A stretch of DNA of 64,000 nucleotides from Reyranella sp. (GTDB lineage Bacteria; Pseudomonadota; Alphaproteobacteria; Reyranellales; Reyranellaceae). The stretch lies in contig NZ_SCUT01000063.1 in NCBI RefSeq assembly GCF_004297265.1, forward strand, positions 81,637 through 145,636, in the 5' to 3' direction. Every line of letters begins with the position of its first letter. Within the stretch, counting starts at the first letter, position 1. The position numbers were made by a program, and so were the translations under genes. Of this stretch, positions 16,684 to 25,141 are shown piece after piece. Under the pieces are notes generated by a model. It did not search any database, had not been told where the DNA came from, and worked only from the letters and a program-made list of their open reading frames with translations.

Positions 16684-16700
16684 TTCTCGAATAATCCAAA
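16684..16700. promoter_or_regulatory. Candidate ArsR operator between arsR-arsC and acr3
   Basis: TTCTCGAATAATCCAAA resembles the two sites at 13116 and 13517 (shared TTCT-A/C-GAAT core followed by an AA end). It sits next to the ArsR-ArsC start codon in the divergent gap, where one bound repressor could affect both directions. It is weaker than the other two as a palindrome. Confidence 0.4.
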
Positions 16701-16778
16701 AATGTGACATACGTATTACCCAGTTGGCCGTCATGAGTCGATGGCGACCCTCGGCAGAACGATCCGGAGACGACCCAC

Positions 16779-17834
16779 ATGTCCCTTTTCGAGCGTTACC
16801 TGACCCTGTGGGTCGCCCTGTGCATTGTCGTCGGAATCGCTCTGGGGCATTTCTTCCCCGCCCTCTTCCATGCCGTCGGGGCGGCGGAGGTAGCGCACGT
16901 CAACCTGCCGGTGGCGGCGCTGATCTGGCTGATGATCATCCCGATGCTGATCAAGGTCGACTTCGCCGCCATCGCCGAGGTGCGCCAGCACTGGCGCGGC
17001 ATCGGGGTCACGCTGTTCATCAACTGGGCGGTGAAGCCCTTCTCGATGGCTGCCCTCGGCTGGCTGTTCGTCGGCTGGCTGTTCAAGCCGTGGCTGCCGG
17101 CCGACCAGATCGACAGCTACATAGCGGGCCTGATCCTGCTGGCCGCCGCGCCTTGCACGGCAATGGTGTTCGTGTGGAGCAACCTGTCGGACGGCGATCC
17201 CGACTTCACGCTCACGCAGGTGGCGTTGAACGACACGATCATGCTCGTCGCCTTCGCCCCCATCGTCGGGCTGCTGCTCGGCCTCTCGGCGATCGTCGTG
17301 CCGTGGCAGACGCTGCTGCTCTCGGTCGCCCTCTACATCCTCGTGCCGGTTGTGCTGGCGCAACTCGTGCGCCGGGCGGCTCTTGCACAGGGCGGCCAGC
17401 AGGGTCTGGGCGGCCTGCTGGCGCGCCTTCAGCCGGCGTCGCTGGTCGCCTTGCTGGCGACGCTCGTCCTGCTGTTCGGCTTCCAGGGCGAGCAGATCAT
17501 CGCGCAGCCGGTGATCATCGCCCTCCTGGCCGTGCCCATCCTGATCCAGGTCTACTTCAACTCGGGTCTCGCCTATCTCCTGAACCGCGCTGCCGGCGAG
17601 CAGCATTGCGTGGCCGCCCCTTCGGCGCTGATCGGCGCCAGCAACTTCTTCGAGCTGGCGGTCGCGGCCGCCATCAGCATCTTCGGCTTTTCCTCGGGCG
17701 CGGCACTGGCCACCGTGGTCGGCGTCCTCATCGAGGTGCCGGTCATGCTGTCCGTGGTGAAGATCGTGAATGCGAGCAAGGGGTGGTACGAACGTAACGG
17801 CGCCGTCTCCCCTCGCGGCGGCTCGCGACTCTGA
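16779..17834 (+). CDS. acr3: Arsenite efflux transporter Acr3
   Basis: A 351-residue integral membrane protein with about ten transmembrane helices, of the ACR3/BASS superfamily; it extrudes As(III) using the proton-motive force. Clear family marks are the first helix LWVALCIVVGIALGH, the FINWAVKPF segment and the conserved cysteine in AAAPCTAMVFVWS near residue 129, followed by SDGDPDFTL. Length is normal for bacterial Acr3. It is transcribed away from the ArsR-ArsC gene and is probably controlled from the shared 97-bp region. It is the exit route for arsenite made by the ArsC domain. Confidence 0.95.
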   Translation: MSLFERYLTLWVALCIVVGIALGHFFPALFHAVGAAEVAHVNLPVAALIWLMIIPMLIKVDFAAIAEVRQHWRGIGVTLFINWAVKPFSMAALGWLFVGWLFKPWLPADQIDSYIAGLILLAAAPCTAMVFVWSNLSDGDPDFTLTQVALNDTIMLVAFAPIVGLLLGLSAIVVPWQTLLLSVALYILVPVVLAQLVRRAALAQGGQQGLGGLLARLQPASLVALLATLVLLFGFQGEQIIAQPVIIALLAVPILIQVYFNSGLAYLLNRAAGEQHCVAAPSALIGASNFFELAVAAAISIFGFSSGAALATVVGVLIEVPVMLSVVKIVNASKGWYERNGAVSPRGGSRL

Positions 17835-17896
17835 CGCGCCCAGGGGGAGCGGTCGACTTTGCCTCGTCCCCTGGTGGTGATAGCATTCTTCGATTG

Positions 17897-19423
17897 ATGA
17901 CCATCGTGGGGAAGCCGTCGCCGGCATGCTTCGTGGCTTCTTCGTTTCATAGGTGCTTCCGCGTCGCGACCGTTGCGATCGCCCTGTTCCTGTTGGGTCA
18001 TCCGTCTGCACAAGCCCAGAACGCGCAGACGCAGGGCGGCGTCTTCCAACACAAATGGTCGAGCCCCATTCCTCCGGACGCCATCACGACGACGGATGTC
18101 GAGAATGCGCTCGTCTGGACACGCCACCTCGGTGCCGCGGTGGATGGCGATGCTGGTCCGTACCTTCGACGGGCCATCTCGGGATGGCAGACATCAAAGG
18201 GCTTTCAGGCCACGGGAACGCTGACCGCCTCGCAGAAAATGGATCTGGTGAGAGAAGGCCTCAAAGCACGGGATACCCATGGCTGGGCCTTGATGATTGA
18301 CGACGCCATCGGCTTCTCGGTCGGCATACCGACGAAGTTCTCCACCCCGCAGCCTCCGACCAGGTCCCAGGGCGATTGGTGGTACGAGGCGTCGGGCGCC
18401 TTCGGCCACACCGTGACGGTCATCCCCCGCAAGGCGGCATGCGCGTCGATGGACGAGATGTTCAATGCCCTGCTTTCCATTTCGGCACCCGATCGGGAGG
18501 TCACCTACCAGGCGCGCAAGGACGACTGGTTCGTGATCGCCGGGCGACGCGGCGAGCACCGTTTCTACACACGGGCACAGTGCCGCGATCAGGCGATCGT
18601 CAGGGTCATCATGAGTGTGCATGCCTCGCAAGCCGAGGCTCTCGGGTTCATGTTCGTGGCCGTTGCCAACAGTCTTTCCCTGAAGCCGACCCTGAATGCC
18701 CAGGCACAGCCATCCCCCCGGATCGTCTTCCCGCCGCCTCCTCCCGGCTACGCCGCGGCGGCGACCAGGCCATACCCATCGCCGCCTTTGACGCCGCAGA
18801 TTCCCGAGCCCGAGCCGGCAACTTCGCGCGCGCCGACCGGTGCGGTCGACAAGGCCGGCAAGACGGCCTCGATCCGACTGACGCTCTTCGACGGGATCGA
18901 ATTGAAGCCCCGCGAAGTCTTCGAGCGCGCTTCCGAGACGGTGTACGTCGTGCGTACCGGGCAAAAACAGGGCTCAGCCGTGGCCATCAGCGACCGCGAG
19001 GTGGTGACGAACTGTCATGTGCTGGACTCGAACCTGCGCGCGGTCCTGGAACGGGACGGGCGAAAGCAGAATGCGACCCTGACGTCGGCGAACCCGAAGG
19101 CGGATCGCTGCATCCTCACCAGCGAAGCTCCCCTTCCCAAGTGGGTCCGGGTTCGTCCCTATGCCGACATCAAGGTCGGGGAGAGAGCCTTCTCCATCGG
19201 CGCGCCCCAAGGTCTCGAATTGACCATTGCCGAAGGCATCGTCTCGGCCAAGCGAGTGATCGACGGCGAACGGCTGCTGCAGACGTCCGCCCCCATCTCG
19301 AGGGGTTCCTCCGGCGGCGGCCTGTTCGATGCGCAGGGCCAGCTCATCGGCATTACGACCTGGATGCGCAAGGATGCGCAAAACCTGAACTTCGCAATCG
19401 CGGCCGAGGAATTCGCCAGATAA
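17897..19423 (+). CDS. Secreted trypsin-like serine protease with peptidoglycan-binding-like N-terminus
   Basis: A 508-residue exported protein. Residues about 20-42 form the signal peptide (VATVAIALFLLGHPSAQA). A peptidoglycan-binding-like repeat lies near residues 75-115 (LRRAISGWQTSKGFQATGTLT), then a domain of unknown type, a Pro-rich linker (about 270-310), and a C-terminal chymotrypsin-fold protease. The triad is visible as H374 (TNCHV), D403 (KADRC) and S472 (GSSGG). The family includes HtrA-like and V8-like periplasmic proteases, but no PDZ domain is seen. ATG 17897 is used, with TTG 17894 as an alternative. It stands alone after acr3. Confidence 0.82.
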   Translation: MTIVGKPSPACFVASSFHRCFRVATVAIALFLLGHPSAQAQNAQTQGGVFQHKWSSPIPPDAITTTDVENALVWTRHLGAAVDGDAGPYLRRAISGWQTSKGFQATGTLTASQKMDLVREGLKARDTHGWALMIDDAIGFSVGIPTKFSTPQPPTRSQGDWWYEASGAFGHTVTVIPRKAACASMDEMFNALLSISAPDREVTYQARKDDWFVIAGRRGEHRFYTRAQCRDQAIVRVIMSVHASQAEALGFMFVAVANSLSLKPTLNAQAQPSPRIVFPPPPPGYAAAATRPYPSPPLTPQIPEPEPATSRAPTGAVDKAGKTASIRLTLFDGIELKPREVFERASETVYVVRTGQKQGSAVAISDREVVTNCHVLDSNLRAVLERDGRKQNATLTSANPKADRCILTSEAPLPKWVRVRPYADIKVGERAFSIGAPQGLELTIAEGIVSAKRVIDGERLLQTSAPISRGSSGGGLFDAQGQLIGITTWMRKDAQNLNFAIAAEEFAR

Positions 19424-19702
19424 GCGATGCCTGCAGCAGGCCTTTGGCCTCATCTCCGTGCGTGTAGTCGAAGTCAGACGACTGTGCCGTGCTGTGTCCT
19501 CAGTGGAGCGGTGGCCACTCTGTCGAGTGTCCAAGCGAATGCGACAGCGAAATCAGGGCCCCCGCAATGCGCACAGCGGCCGACCCTCGTTGCAGACCGG
19601 CAGAAGTACCCCCCTTCCAGGGGCTCCTCCAGCCAGACGGTGATGCCGCTATATCCCCTTTATGCAGATCACGACAGAAGCACATGGAAATCATATGGGG
19701 CA

Positions 19703-19963
19703 ATGGCCAATCATTGCCTCATGACATTGTTGCAGGCACGTATTTGGTCCGGCTTCGTCACGTCGATGGGTGTGATCGGCTTCGTGGGCCTGCTTGTCGC
19801 CAGCGGCCTGCTGCCGGACGAAGCGACGTTCTTGCGGACTGTGGCGTTTGCCTGGTTCCTCGCGTTCGGCATTGCCGGAATTGCCGTGAGGCACCGCACC
19901 AAACGTTCGGGGCGGAAAATGGAAAGGCCTGCGAAGCGTTCGATCAAACCCCAGCCTCGATGA
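19703..19963 (+). CDS. Possible small two-helix membrane protein
   Basis: An 86-residue open frame starting at ATG 19703, giving two hydrophobic stretches (about residues 12-30 and 38-57) and a strongly basic C-terminal tail (HRTKRSGRKMERPAKR). The pattern is that of a small inner-membrane protein with positive-inside ends. The upstream in-frame extension back to 19427 is low-complexity and non-hydrophobic, so I left it out. There is no recognisable family, no clear ribosome site, and the neighbouring gaps are featureless, so it may not be real. Confidence 0.4.
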   Translation: MANHCLMTLLQARIWSGFVTSMGVIGFVGLLVASGLLPDEATFLRTVAFAWFLAFGIAGIAVRHRTKRSGRKMERPAKRSIKPQPR

Positions 19964-20232
19964 CTGCCGCGTCGCGCGTTCGAGGCTCACGCCTCGAGTC
20001 TCTGGCAAGCCTCGACGAGAGGCGAGACCGCCTTTCTGAGGTCAGGATGGCATGAAGGATGTATTCCTCACCGCGGGCGAGGACGGTGGGACAGGCCTCG
20101 GACCGATTTTAATGCCGCGACTATGTGCGACCGATGCCGACCGTCTCGAATTCATATGCCGTCCGGCTTAGGAACGAGTGTCCAGTGACCGCCGAGAGGG
20201 TGCCTCATGGCGAATGCAAAGGGCGCCAACGT

Positions 20233-20514
20233 ATGTCGATCGTTCCGTGCTGGTCCAAAGCCTTGGCGCTTGCCACGGTCCTGCTTTGTGGTAGCCCGAT
20301 TGTGATGGCTCCTGCCGGAGCCGAGCCTGCGGAAAGGCCCGCGGCACGGCCGGAAAAGCCAGGCGAACGCCCGCGGATGGCGCCGCCCTCGGGTGCTCCG
20401 TTGGTCGATCTTGCAAGCGGCTCGCGGCCTCTTGGACCGCTGTGCCGGATCTATTTCGGGTGCCCGCCGTCGCCTGCGCGGCGGCCGGCATTGCTCGACG
20501 GTGACCTTCAATAG
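20233..20514 (+). CDS. Possible small secreted Pro/Arg-rich protein
   Basis: A 93-residue frame starting at ATG 20233. Residues about 7-33 read as a signal peptide (ALALATVLLCGSPIVMAPAGA). The mature part is rich in Pro, Arg, Glu and Ala, with two cysteines in CRIYFGC near residue 75. No family is recognised. It stands alone between two featureless gaps; codon positions look plausible, but there is no independent support. The longer frame from 20125 has no good start. Confidence 0.45.
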   Translation: MSIVPCWSKALALATVLLCGSPIVMAPAGAEPAERPAARPEKPGERPRMAPPSGAPLVDLASGSRPLGPLCRIYFGCPPSPARRPALLDGDLQ

Positions 20515-20657
20515 TTAAGTCAAAACTGCAGGAGGCCCGTCGCATCGGCCCCGGTTAACGCGTCCTGTGTAGCCCGTATGTCTCGCCGAAGCTGTCGCCT
20601 GACATGCCGGGAAAGGTCCCTCGCTTCGACTTGGGCGACACGCTAAGAACGGCGCAC

Positions 20658-21239
20658 ATGATCCGTCGCCTCTACGATTGGGTGATCCGCCTCGCCCAAC
20701 ACAAGAATGCCATCCCCGCCATGGGCGTGATCTCCTTCATGGAGAGCTCGTTCTTCCCCATCCCGCCGGACGTGATGCTGGTGCCGATGGTGCTGGCCAA
20801 CCGAGACAAGGCGTTCAGGATCGCCCTTGTCTGCACCGTCTGCTCCGTGCTGGGCGGCCTGTTCGGCTACGCCATCGGCTACTATTTCTTCGAGACGCTC
20901 GGCGCCTGGGTGGTGAAGACCTACGGGCTGCAGGCCGGCCTTGCCGCCTTCCGCGCCGGGTTCGAGGAGTACGGGATCTGGATCATCCTGATCAAAGGCC
21001 TGACGCCGATCCCCTATAAGCTGGTAACGATTGCTTCAGGCGCCGCGCATTTCGACCTCTTCACATTCGTGTGGGCGTCCATCGTGACGCGTGGCCTGCG
21101 CTTCTTCCTCGTGGCAGCCTTGCTCTGGAAGTTCGGCGAGCCGATCCGGGCCTTCATCGAGAAGCGCCTGACCCTGCTCACCTGGATCTTCCTGTTCGCC
21201 CTGATCGGCGGCTTCGTCGTCGTCCGCTATCTCTTCTAG
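20658..21239 (+). CDS. YqaA/DedA-family membrane protein
   Basis: A 193-residue inner-membrane protein of the DedA/VTT superfamily, YqaA branch. Marks are FMESSFFPIPPDVMLVPMV near residue 33, GYAIGYYFFETLG, and LIKGLTPIPYKLVTIASG near residue 120, the re-entrant loops with conserved Pro, Glu and Arg. Relatives move or flip lipids such as undecaprenyl phosphate, or affect envelope integrity; this exact branch is not well defined. ATG 20658 starts immediately before the conserved region. It lies 9 bp upstream of dsbB and probably forms an operon with dsbB and coq7. Confidence 0.88.
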   Translation: MIRRLYDWVIRLAQHKNAIPAMGVISFMESSFFPIPPDVMLVPMVLANRDKAFRIALVCTVCSVLGGLFGYAIGYYFFETLGAWVVKTYGLQAGLAAFRAGFEEYGIWIILIKGLTPIPYKLVTIASGAAHFDLFTFVWASIVTRGLRFFLVAALLWKFGEPIRAFIEKRLTLLTWIFLFALIGGFVVVRYLF

Positions 21240-21248
21240 GATCGCTCC

Positions 21249-21752
21249 ATGGCTGCCACGCAGCGCCTCCCTCTCCCCAGCCAGCTCGGCCTGATCGCCC
21301 TGCTCGGCAGCGGCGTCATGATCGGCGGCGCCCTCTTCTTCCAGTATGCGATGGGCTTCCCGCCCTGCGAGATGTGCCACTGGCAGCGTTGGCCGCACAT
21401 CGCGGCCATGGTCGCGGGCCTTGCAGCGTTCGCCTCGTCGAGCCGGCCCCGTCTCGCCACAACCTTCGTGGTGGTCGCCATCGCGGCCATCGCCGTCAGC
21501 TCGGCCATCGGGATCTTCCATGCCGGCGTCGAGTATCGCTGGTGGGCCGGCCCGCAATCCTGCACCGGCACCGTGCCGACGGGTCTCTCGCCCGAAGAGC
21601 TGAAGAAGTACCTGTTCGGCGCCAAGATGGTCCGTTGCGATGCGGTCGTGTGGTCGCTGTTCGGGATCTCGATGGCCGGCTGGAATGCGATCCTGTCGGC
21701 GATCCTTGCGGGCGGCCTCGCCTCGTCCCTCTCCCGGATGGCAAAGCGATGA
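21249..21752 (+). CDS. dsbB: Disulfide bond formation protein DsbB
   Basis: A 167-residue membrane protein with four predicted helices. It re-oxidises DsbA and passes electrons to quinone. The two periplasmic cysteine pairs are present: C40-x-x-C43 (PCEMC) after the first helix, and C105 (PQSCTG) with C130 (VRCD) in the second loop. The following HWQRWP matches the quinone-proximal Arg region. The gene fits with coq7, which makes the quinone acceptor and whose ATG overlaps this stop (ATGA). Confidence 0.9.
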   Translation: MAATQRLPLPSQLGLIALLGSGVMIGGALFFQYAMGFPPCEMCHWQRWPHIAAMVAGLAAFASSSRPRLATTFVVVAIAAIAVSSAIGIFHAGVEYRWWAGPQSCTGTVPTGLSPEELKKYLFGAKMVRCDAVVWSLFGISMAGWNAILSAILAGGLASSLSRMAKR

Positions 21753-22312
21753 AGACCGGCGACAACCGCAATCCCGGCGATCCCGATGCCCGCGAACTGA
21801 TCGAGCGCACGATCCGCGTCGACCAGGCCGGCGAGTTCGGCGCCGTGCGCATCTACGAGGGCCAGCTGGCGGCGCTGCGCTGGACCGGCCGCTCCAACAG
21901 CGAGACCGGCCGCCGGATCCAGCACATGGCGGCCCAGGAGCGCGAACACAACAAGGCGTTCGACCGGCTGCTGGTCGAGCGCCGCGTTCGGCCGACGGTT
22001 CTCTCGCCGCTCTGGCACGTCGCGGGCTTCGCCCTGGGCGCGGCGACCGCGTTGATGGGCGACAAGGCGGCGATGGCCTGCACCGTCGCCGTCGAGGAGA
22101 CGATCGAAGAGCATTACGCGAGCCAGGCCGCCAGGCTCGGCAACGACGAGGCGGAGCTGCGCACGACGGTCGAAAAGTTCCGCGCCGAGGAGATCGAGCA
22201 TCGCGACACGGCGCTGGCTGCGGGCGCCGAGCAGGCGGTGGGCTACGAAGCGCTGTCGGCCGTGATCAAGACCGGCTCTCGACTGGCCATCTGGCTTTCG
22301 ACGCGGATCTGA
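21749..22312 (+). CDS. coq7: Demethoxyubiquinone hydroxylase Coq7
   Basis: A 187-residue di-iron monooxygenase catalysing the C6 hydroxylation step of ubiquinone biosynthesis. The ferritin-like four-helix fold has both EXXH iron motifs: EREH near residue 69 and EIEH near residue 150, with further ligand glutamates in DQAGEFGA and VEETIEEHY. The length is normal. The start is fixed by the ATGA overlap with dsbB. A GC-rich palindrome directly after the stop (22319-22346) separates it from the convergent HNH gene. Confidence 0.93.
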   Translation: MKTGDNRNPGDPDARELIERTIRVDQAGEFGAVRIYEGQLAALRWTGRSNSETGRRIQHMAAQEREHNKAFDRLLVERRVRPTVLSPLWHVAGFALGAATALMGDKAAMACTVAVEETIEEHYASQAARLGNDEAELRTTVEKFRAEEIEHRDTALAAGAEQAVGYEALSAVIKTGSRLAIWLSTRI

Positions 22313-22318
22313 ATCAAG

Positions 22319-22346
22319 GGAGTGCGCAACCGGAGTTGCGCGCTCC
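22319..22346. repeat. REP-like palindrome between convergent genes, possible terminator
   Basis: A 12-bp stem (GGAGTGCGCAAC with GTTGCGCGCTCC, one G-U pair) closed by the tetraloop CGGA, six bases after coq7 and six before the end of the HNH gene. No U-run follows. The reverse complement matches the arms of the repeat at 38003-38082 with paired changes, so it appears to be a single copy of the same repeat family. Confidence 0.65.
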
Positions 22347-22352
22347 AGCGAC

Positions 22353-22916
22353 TTAGCCCTGATCGAGCTCGGAATCCCAGTACAGGAAGTCGCGCCAGCT
22401 CTCGTGCAGATAGCCCGGCGGAAACGCGCGGCCATGTTCCTGCAGCAACTGCGTCGAGGGTTCGACGGGCGCAGATCGCAGAATCAGGCCGCTTTCCTTG
22501 AGCAGCATGTTGCCCTTCTGCAGATTGCAGGGGCTGCAGGCGGTGACGACGTTCTGCCAGCTTGTGCGGCCGCCGCGTGACTTCGGGACCACGTGGTCGA
22601 AGGTGAGTTCGTTGGTCGCGAAATCGCCGTTGCAGTACTGACAGGTGAAGCGGTCGCGCAGGAAGACGTTGAACCGGGTGAAGGCCGGCCGGCGTGCCGC
22701 CGGGACGTATTCCTTCAACGCGATGACGCTGGGCAGCCGCATCTCGAAGGTCGGGCTGTGGATCGTGCGCTCGTACTGGGAGACGACGCTGACGCGGTCG
22801 AGGAAGACCGCCTTTACGGCATCCTGCCAAGACCAGACGGACAGGGGGAAATACGACAGGGGCCGAAAATCGGCGTTGAGCACCAGCGCGTGGCAGGACT
22901 CAAGGCCGGGCGTCAC
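22353..22916 (-). CDS. HNH endonuclease family protein
   Basis: A 187-residue protein with a GTG start. The HNH core is intact: CQYC, then FDHVVPKSRGG with the catalytic His, an Asn in SWQNVV, and a second zinc pair CSPC followed by N (about residues 90-133). The N-terminal VLNADFRPLSYFPLSVWSWQDAV is typical of the widespread stand-alone bacterial HNH family, not a restriction-modification or intron enzyme. No methyltransferase or mobile element is adjacent. The biological role is unknown, possibly DNA repair or processing. Confidence 0.88.
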   Translation of the reverse strand: MTPGLESCHALVLNADFRPLSYFPLSVWSWQDAVKAVFLDRVSVVSQYERTIHSPTFEMRLPSVIALKEYVPAARRPAFTRFNVFLRDRFTCQYCNGDFATNELTFDHVVPKSRGGRTSWQNVVTACSPCNLQKGNMLLKESGLILRSAPVEPSTQLLQEHGRAFPPGYLHESWRDFLYWDSELDQG

Positions 22917-22976
22917 GGCTAGGCCCGCCGCCGCCGCAGGGTGGGACTACTCGGAAAATCGATGCGGTCCAACATG

Positions 22977-22993
22977 CCGGCCATAGTGGCCGG
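22977..22993. terminator. Possible terminator hairpin after the MFS gene
   Basis: CCGGCCA-TAG-TGGCCGG, a perfect 7-bp GC-rich stem with a 3-nt loop, lies in the 139-bp gap after the leftward MFS gene ends and before the HNH start. No T-run follows, so termination is uncertain. The rest of this gap shows nothing recognisable. Confidence 0.35.
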
Positions 22994-23055
22994 ACTCGTG
23001 GGGAAACACAATATGCGGGAGCCGCCGTCACCGACATGTCATGAGGCGCGGCTTC

Positions 23056-24267
23056 CTAGCGACTGAGACGCTCCCGCGCGCCGGCTTCGGAACCCAAGGT
23101 TGCGGCGGCCGTCACCAGCGCCAGCACCGAGAGCACCATGACCGCGGCATAGCCGCCGGTGAGGTCGTGCAGCACGCCGCCGATCCAGGCGCCCAGAAAG
23201 CCACCCAGCCCCATGCCGATGGCGATCAGCCCGTAGATGCGGCCGAAATGCGCGCCGCGATAGCGCAAGGTCGCAAGCGTCGAGATCATCGGCCCGCGCG
23301 ACCCCATGCTGCCGCCGAACAACAGCACGAAGGTCCACAGCCAGAAATCATCGCCCGGCCCGCGCACCATCGCCAGCGCCCCGACCCCGGCGATGGAGCA
23401 GACATAGGCCAGGATCGCGGCCAGCCGGCGACCGCCGCGATCGGCCAGCCACGAGAAGCCGATCATGCCGAGCGGCGTCAGGAAACCCGCGACCGCCATG
23501 GCTCGTGCCGCATAGGGACCGTCCATGCCGCGCTCGAGCAGATAGACCATGGTCTGCGGCATCAGCGCGAAGATACCGATCGAGGTCAGCGCGAACGACG
23601 AGGTGAGCGCCCAGAACGGCCAGTCGCGCAGCGCCTCGCGCACCGTGATCCCCGGCGCCGCCGTCTCGCGCAAGCGCGCGAGGCCCGGCGCCCCGCGCTC
23701 AATCGTCTTCCACGGCAGCACCAGCAGGAGCGGAATGAAGACTGCGCTCACGCCGGAGAAGACAAGATAGGCATGGCGCCAGCCCTCGGTCTCGATGAGA
23801 TACTGCGCCGCCGGAAACGTCGCCATCGCGCCGACACCCGACGCGGACCAGGACACGGCGAGCGGTACGCCGAGGCGATTGGCGGGGAACCAGCGCGCGA
23901 TCAGCGACGAGGACAGGATCCCGGAGAGCGATGCCGCACCGAACCCCATCATCAGCCCGAGCGACAGATAGAGGTGCCAGAGATGGCTCGCCTGCGAGGC
24001 GACGGCGGTGCTGGCCGCCGCTGCGATCACGCCGACCACGGTCAGGGTGCGCAGTCCGAAACGATCGAGGATCCAACCGGTGATCGGCGCGGCGGTGCCG
24101 CCGACCAGCAGCGCGAAACTGTAGATCAGCGTGACCGAGCCGCGATTGGCATCGAAGGCATGCTGGAGCGCCGGCACGAAGACGAGGAAGGTGTCGCTGA
24201 TCGAGCGACTGGCCACGCCGAGCGCAAAACACAGCGCCACGAGCGCCCACGGCAAAGCCGATCCCAT
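23056..24267 (-). CDS. MFS transporter
   Basis: A 403-residue, 12-helix major facilitator protein. It resembles the oxalate/formate and monocarboxylate branch: an N-terminal FALGVASRSISDTF, a helix 2-3 loop LDRFGLRTL, and a C-terminal half with WLADRGGRRLAAIL. The substrate cannot be named. ATG 24267 is preferred to longer in-frame starts, because those read through the antisense of the divergent hotdog gene. It has no partner on its strand. Confidence 0.85.
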   Translation of the reverse strand: MGSALPWALVALCFALGVASRSISDTFLVFVPALQHAFDANRGSVTLIYSFALLVGGTAAPITGWILDRFGLRTLTVVGVIAAAASTAVASQASHLWHLYLSLGLMMGFGAASLSGILSSSLIARWFPANRLGVPLAVSWSASGVGAMATFPAAQYLIETEGWRHAYLVFSGVSAVFIPLLLVLPWKTIERGAPGLARLRETAAPGITVREALRDWPFWALTSSFALTSIGIFALMPQTMVYLLERGMDGPYAARAMAVAGFLTPLGMIGFSWLADRGGRRLAAILAYVCSIAGVGALAMVRGPGDDFWLWTFVLLFGGSMGSRGPMISTLATLRYRGAHFGRIYGLIAIGMGLGGFLGAWIGGVLHDLTGGYAAVMVLSVLALVTAAATLGSEAGARERLSR

Positions 24268-24387
24268 CGCCTCAACCTCGACGAGCGCGGCATCCGATGC
24301 AAGACGATAGACGGCCCGGCAGGCTTGCATTCTCCGCATGCGCGCGGCAGCTTCGGCGCCCGAATTTCCACGCTGCGAGGGCCCACG

Positions 24388-25113
24388 GTGGACGACACGC
24401 TCATCATCCCGGTCGGCTTCAACGGCCCGCGCCTCTCGGGCAATGGCGGCTATGTCGCCGGCCTGCTGGCCGAACGCTATGCCAGGGCCTTCGGCGGCAA
24501 CAGCGCCGTCGAGATCACTTTGCGCGCGCCGATTCCCATCGAGACGAAGATGCGCCTCATGCGCGAGGACGCGGTGCTGCTGATGCGCGACGGAAACACG
24601 CTGGTCTGCGAAGCGCGCGCCGGCAGAGTCGACCATCTCGATCCGCCGAAACCGCCATCGGACTGGAACGCGGTGATGCAGCAGGACGCGGTCGGCGGCT
24701 GCGGCGAGGGCAGCGACTTCCAATGGTGCCTCGTCTGCGGCCGCAGTCGCGGCGTCGGCGATGGCCTCCGCGTGTTCGGCGGCCACTCAGGAAACGGCAC
24801 TTCCCTCTCCTGCTACGTGCCGCATGCGAACCACGCCGACAGTGACGGCCGCATCCGGCCGGAGTTCATCTGGGGCACGCTCGACTGCCCGGGCGCCTGG
24901 GCCGTTCAGGATCCCGGGGACATGCGCCCCGCCCTGACCGGCCGCATGACCGCGAAGGTGCTCGACGCTCCGCGAGTAGGCGAACGCTGTGCGGTCGTCG
25001 GCTGGCGCATCGGCGCCGAAGGGCGAAAGCTCTATTCGGGTACGGCGCTCTATACCGAATCAGGCCGCCTCTGCGCCATCGGACATTGCACCTGGATCGT
25101 GTTGAAGGAGTAG
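24388..25113 (+). CDS. Hotdog-fold thioesterase-like hypothetical protein
   Basis: A 241-residue protein with a GTG start; no better start exists in frame. The N-terminal half has the NGGYVAGLLAERY helix and an AVEITLRAPIPIETKM strand, an arrangement that looks like a hotdog acyl-CoA thioesterase. A C-x-x-C in WCLVCGRS (about residue 114) and two more cysteines near the C-terminus are notable. The second half could be a second degenerate hotdog. The catalytic acid is not obvious, so activity is uncertain. It is divergent from the MFS gene and convergent with the cyclase gene. Confidence 0.6.
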   Translation: MDDTLIIPVGFNGPRLSGNGGYVAGLLAERYARAFGGNSAVEITLRAPIPIETKMRLMREDAVLLMRDGNTLVCEARAGRVDHLDPPKPPSDWNAVMQQDAVGGCGEGSDFQWCLVCGRSRGVGDGLRVFGGHSGNGTSLSCYVPHANHADSDGRIRPEFIWGTLDCPGAWAVQDPGDMRPALTGRMTAKVLDAPRVGERCAVVGWRIGAEGRKLYSGTALYTESGRLCAIGHCTWIVLKE

Positions 25114-25141
25114 TCCTCCGGGGCTCACTCGCCGCCGCGTC

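Noticed and set aside
17840..17874. Hairpin CCAGGGG/CCCCTGG after acr3 as terminator
   Set aside because: The stem is only 7 bp with a 21-nt loop and no U-run, so it is too weak to call.
19427..19702. N-terminal extension of the small membrane protein
   Set aside because: It has no ribosome site and a composition unlike the hydrophobic part; the start at 19703 is more likely.
23041..24387. Long rightward frame joined to the hotdog gene
   Set aside because: It lies entirely opposite the MFS gene and has the Arg/Gln-rich make-up of a shadow frame.
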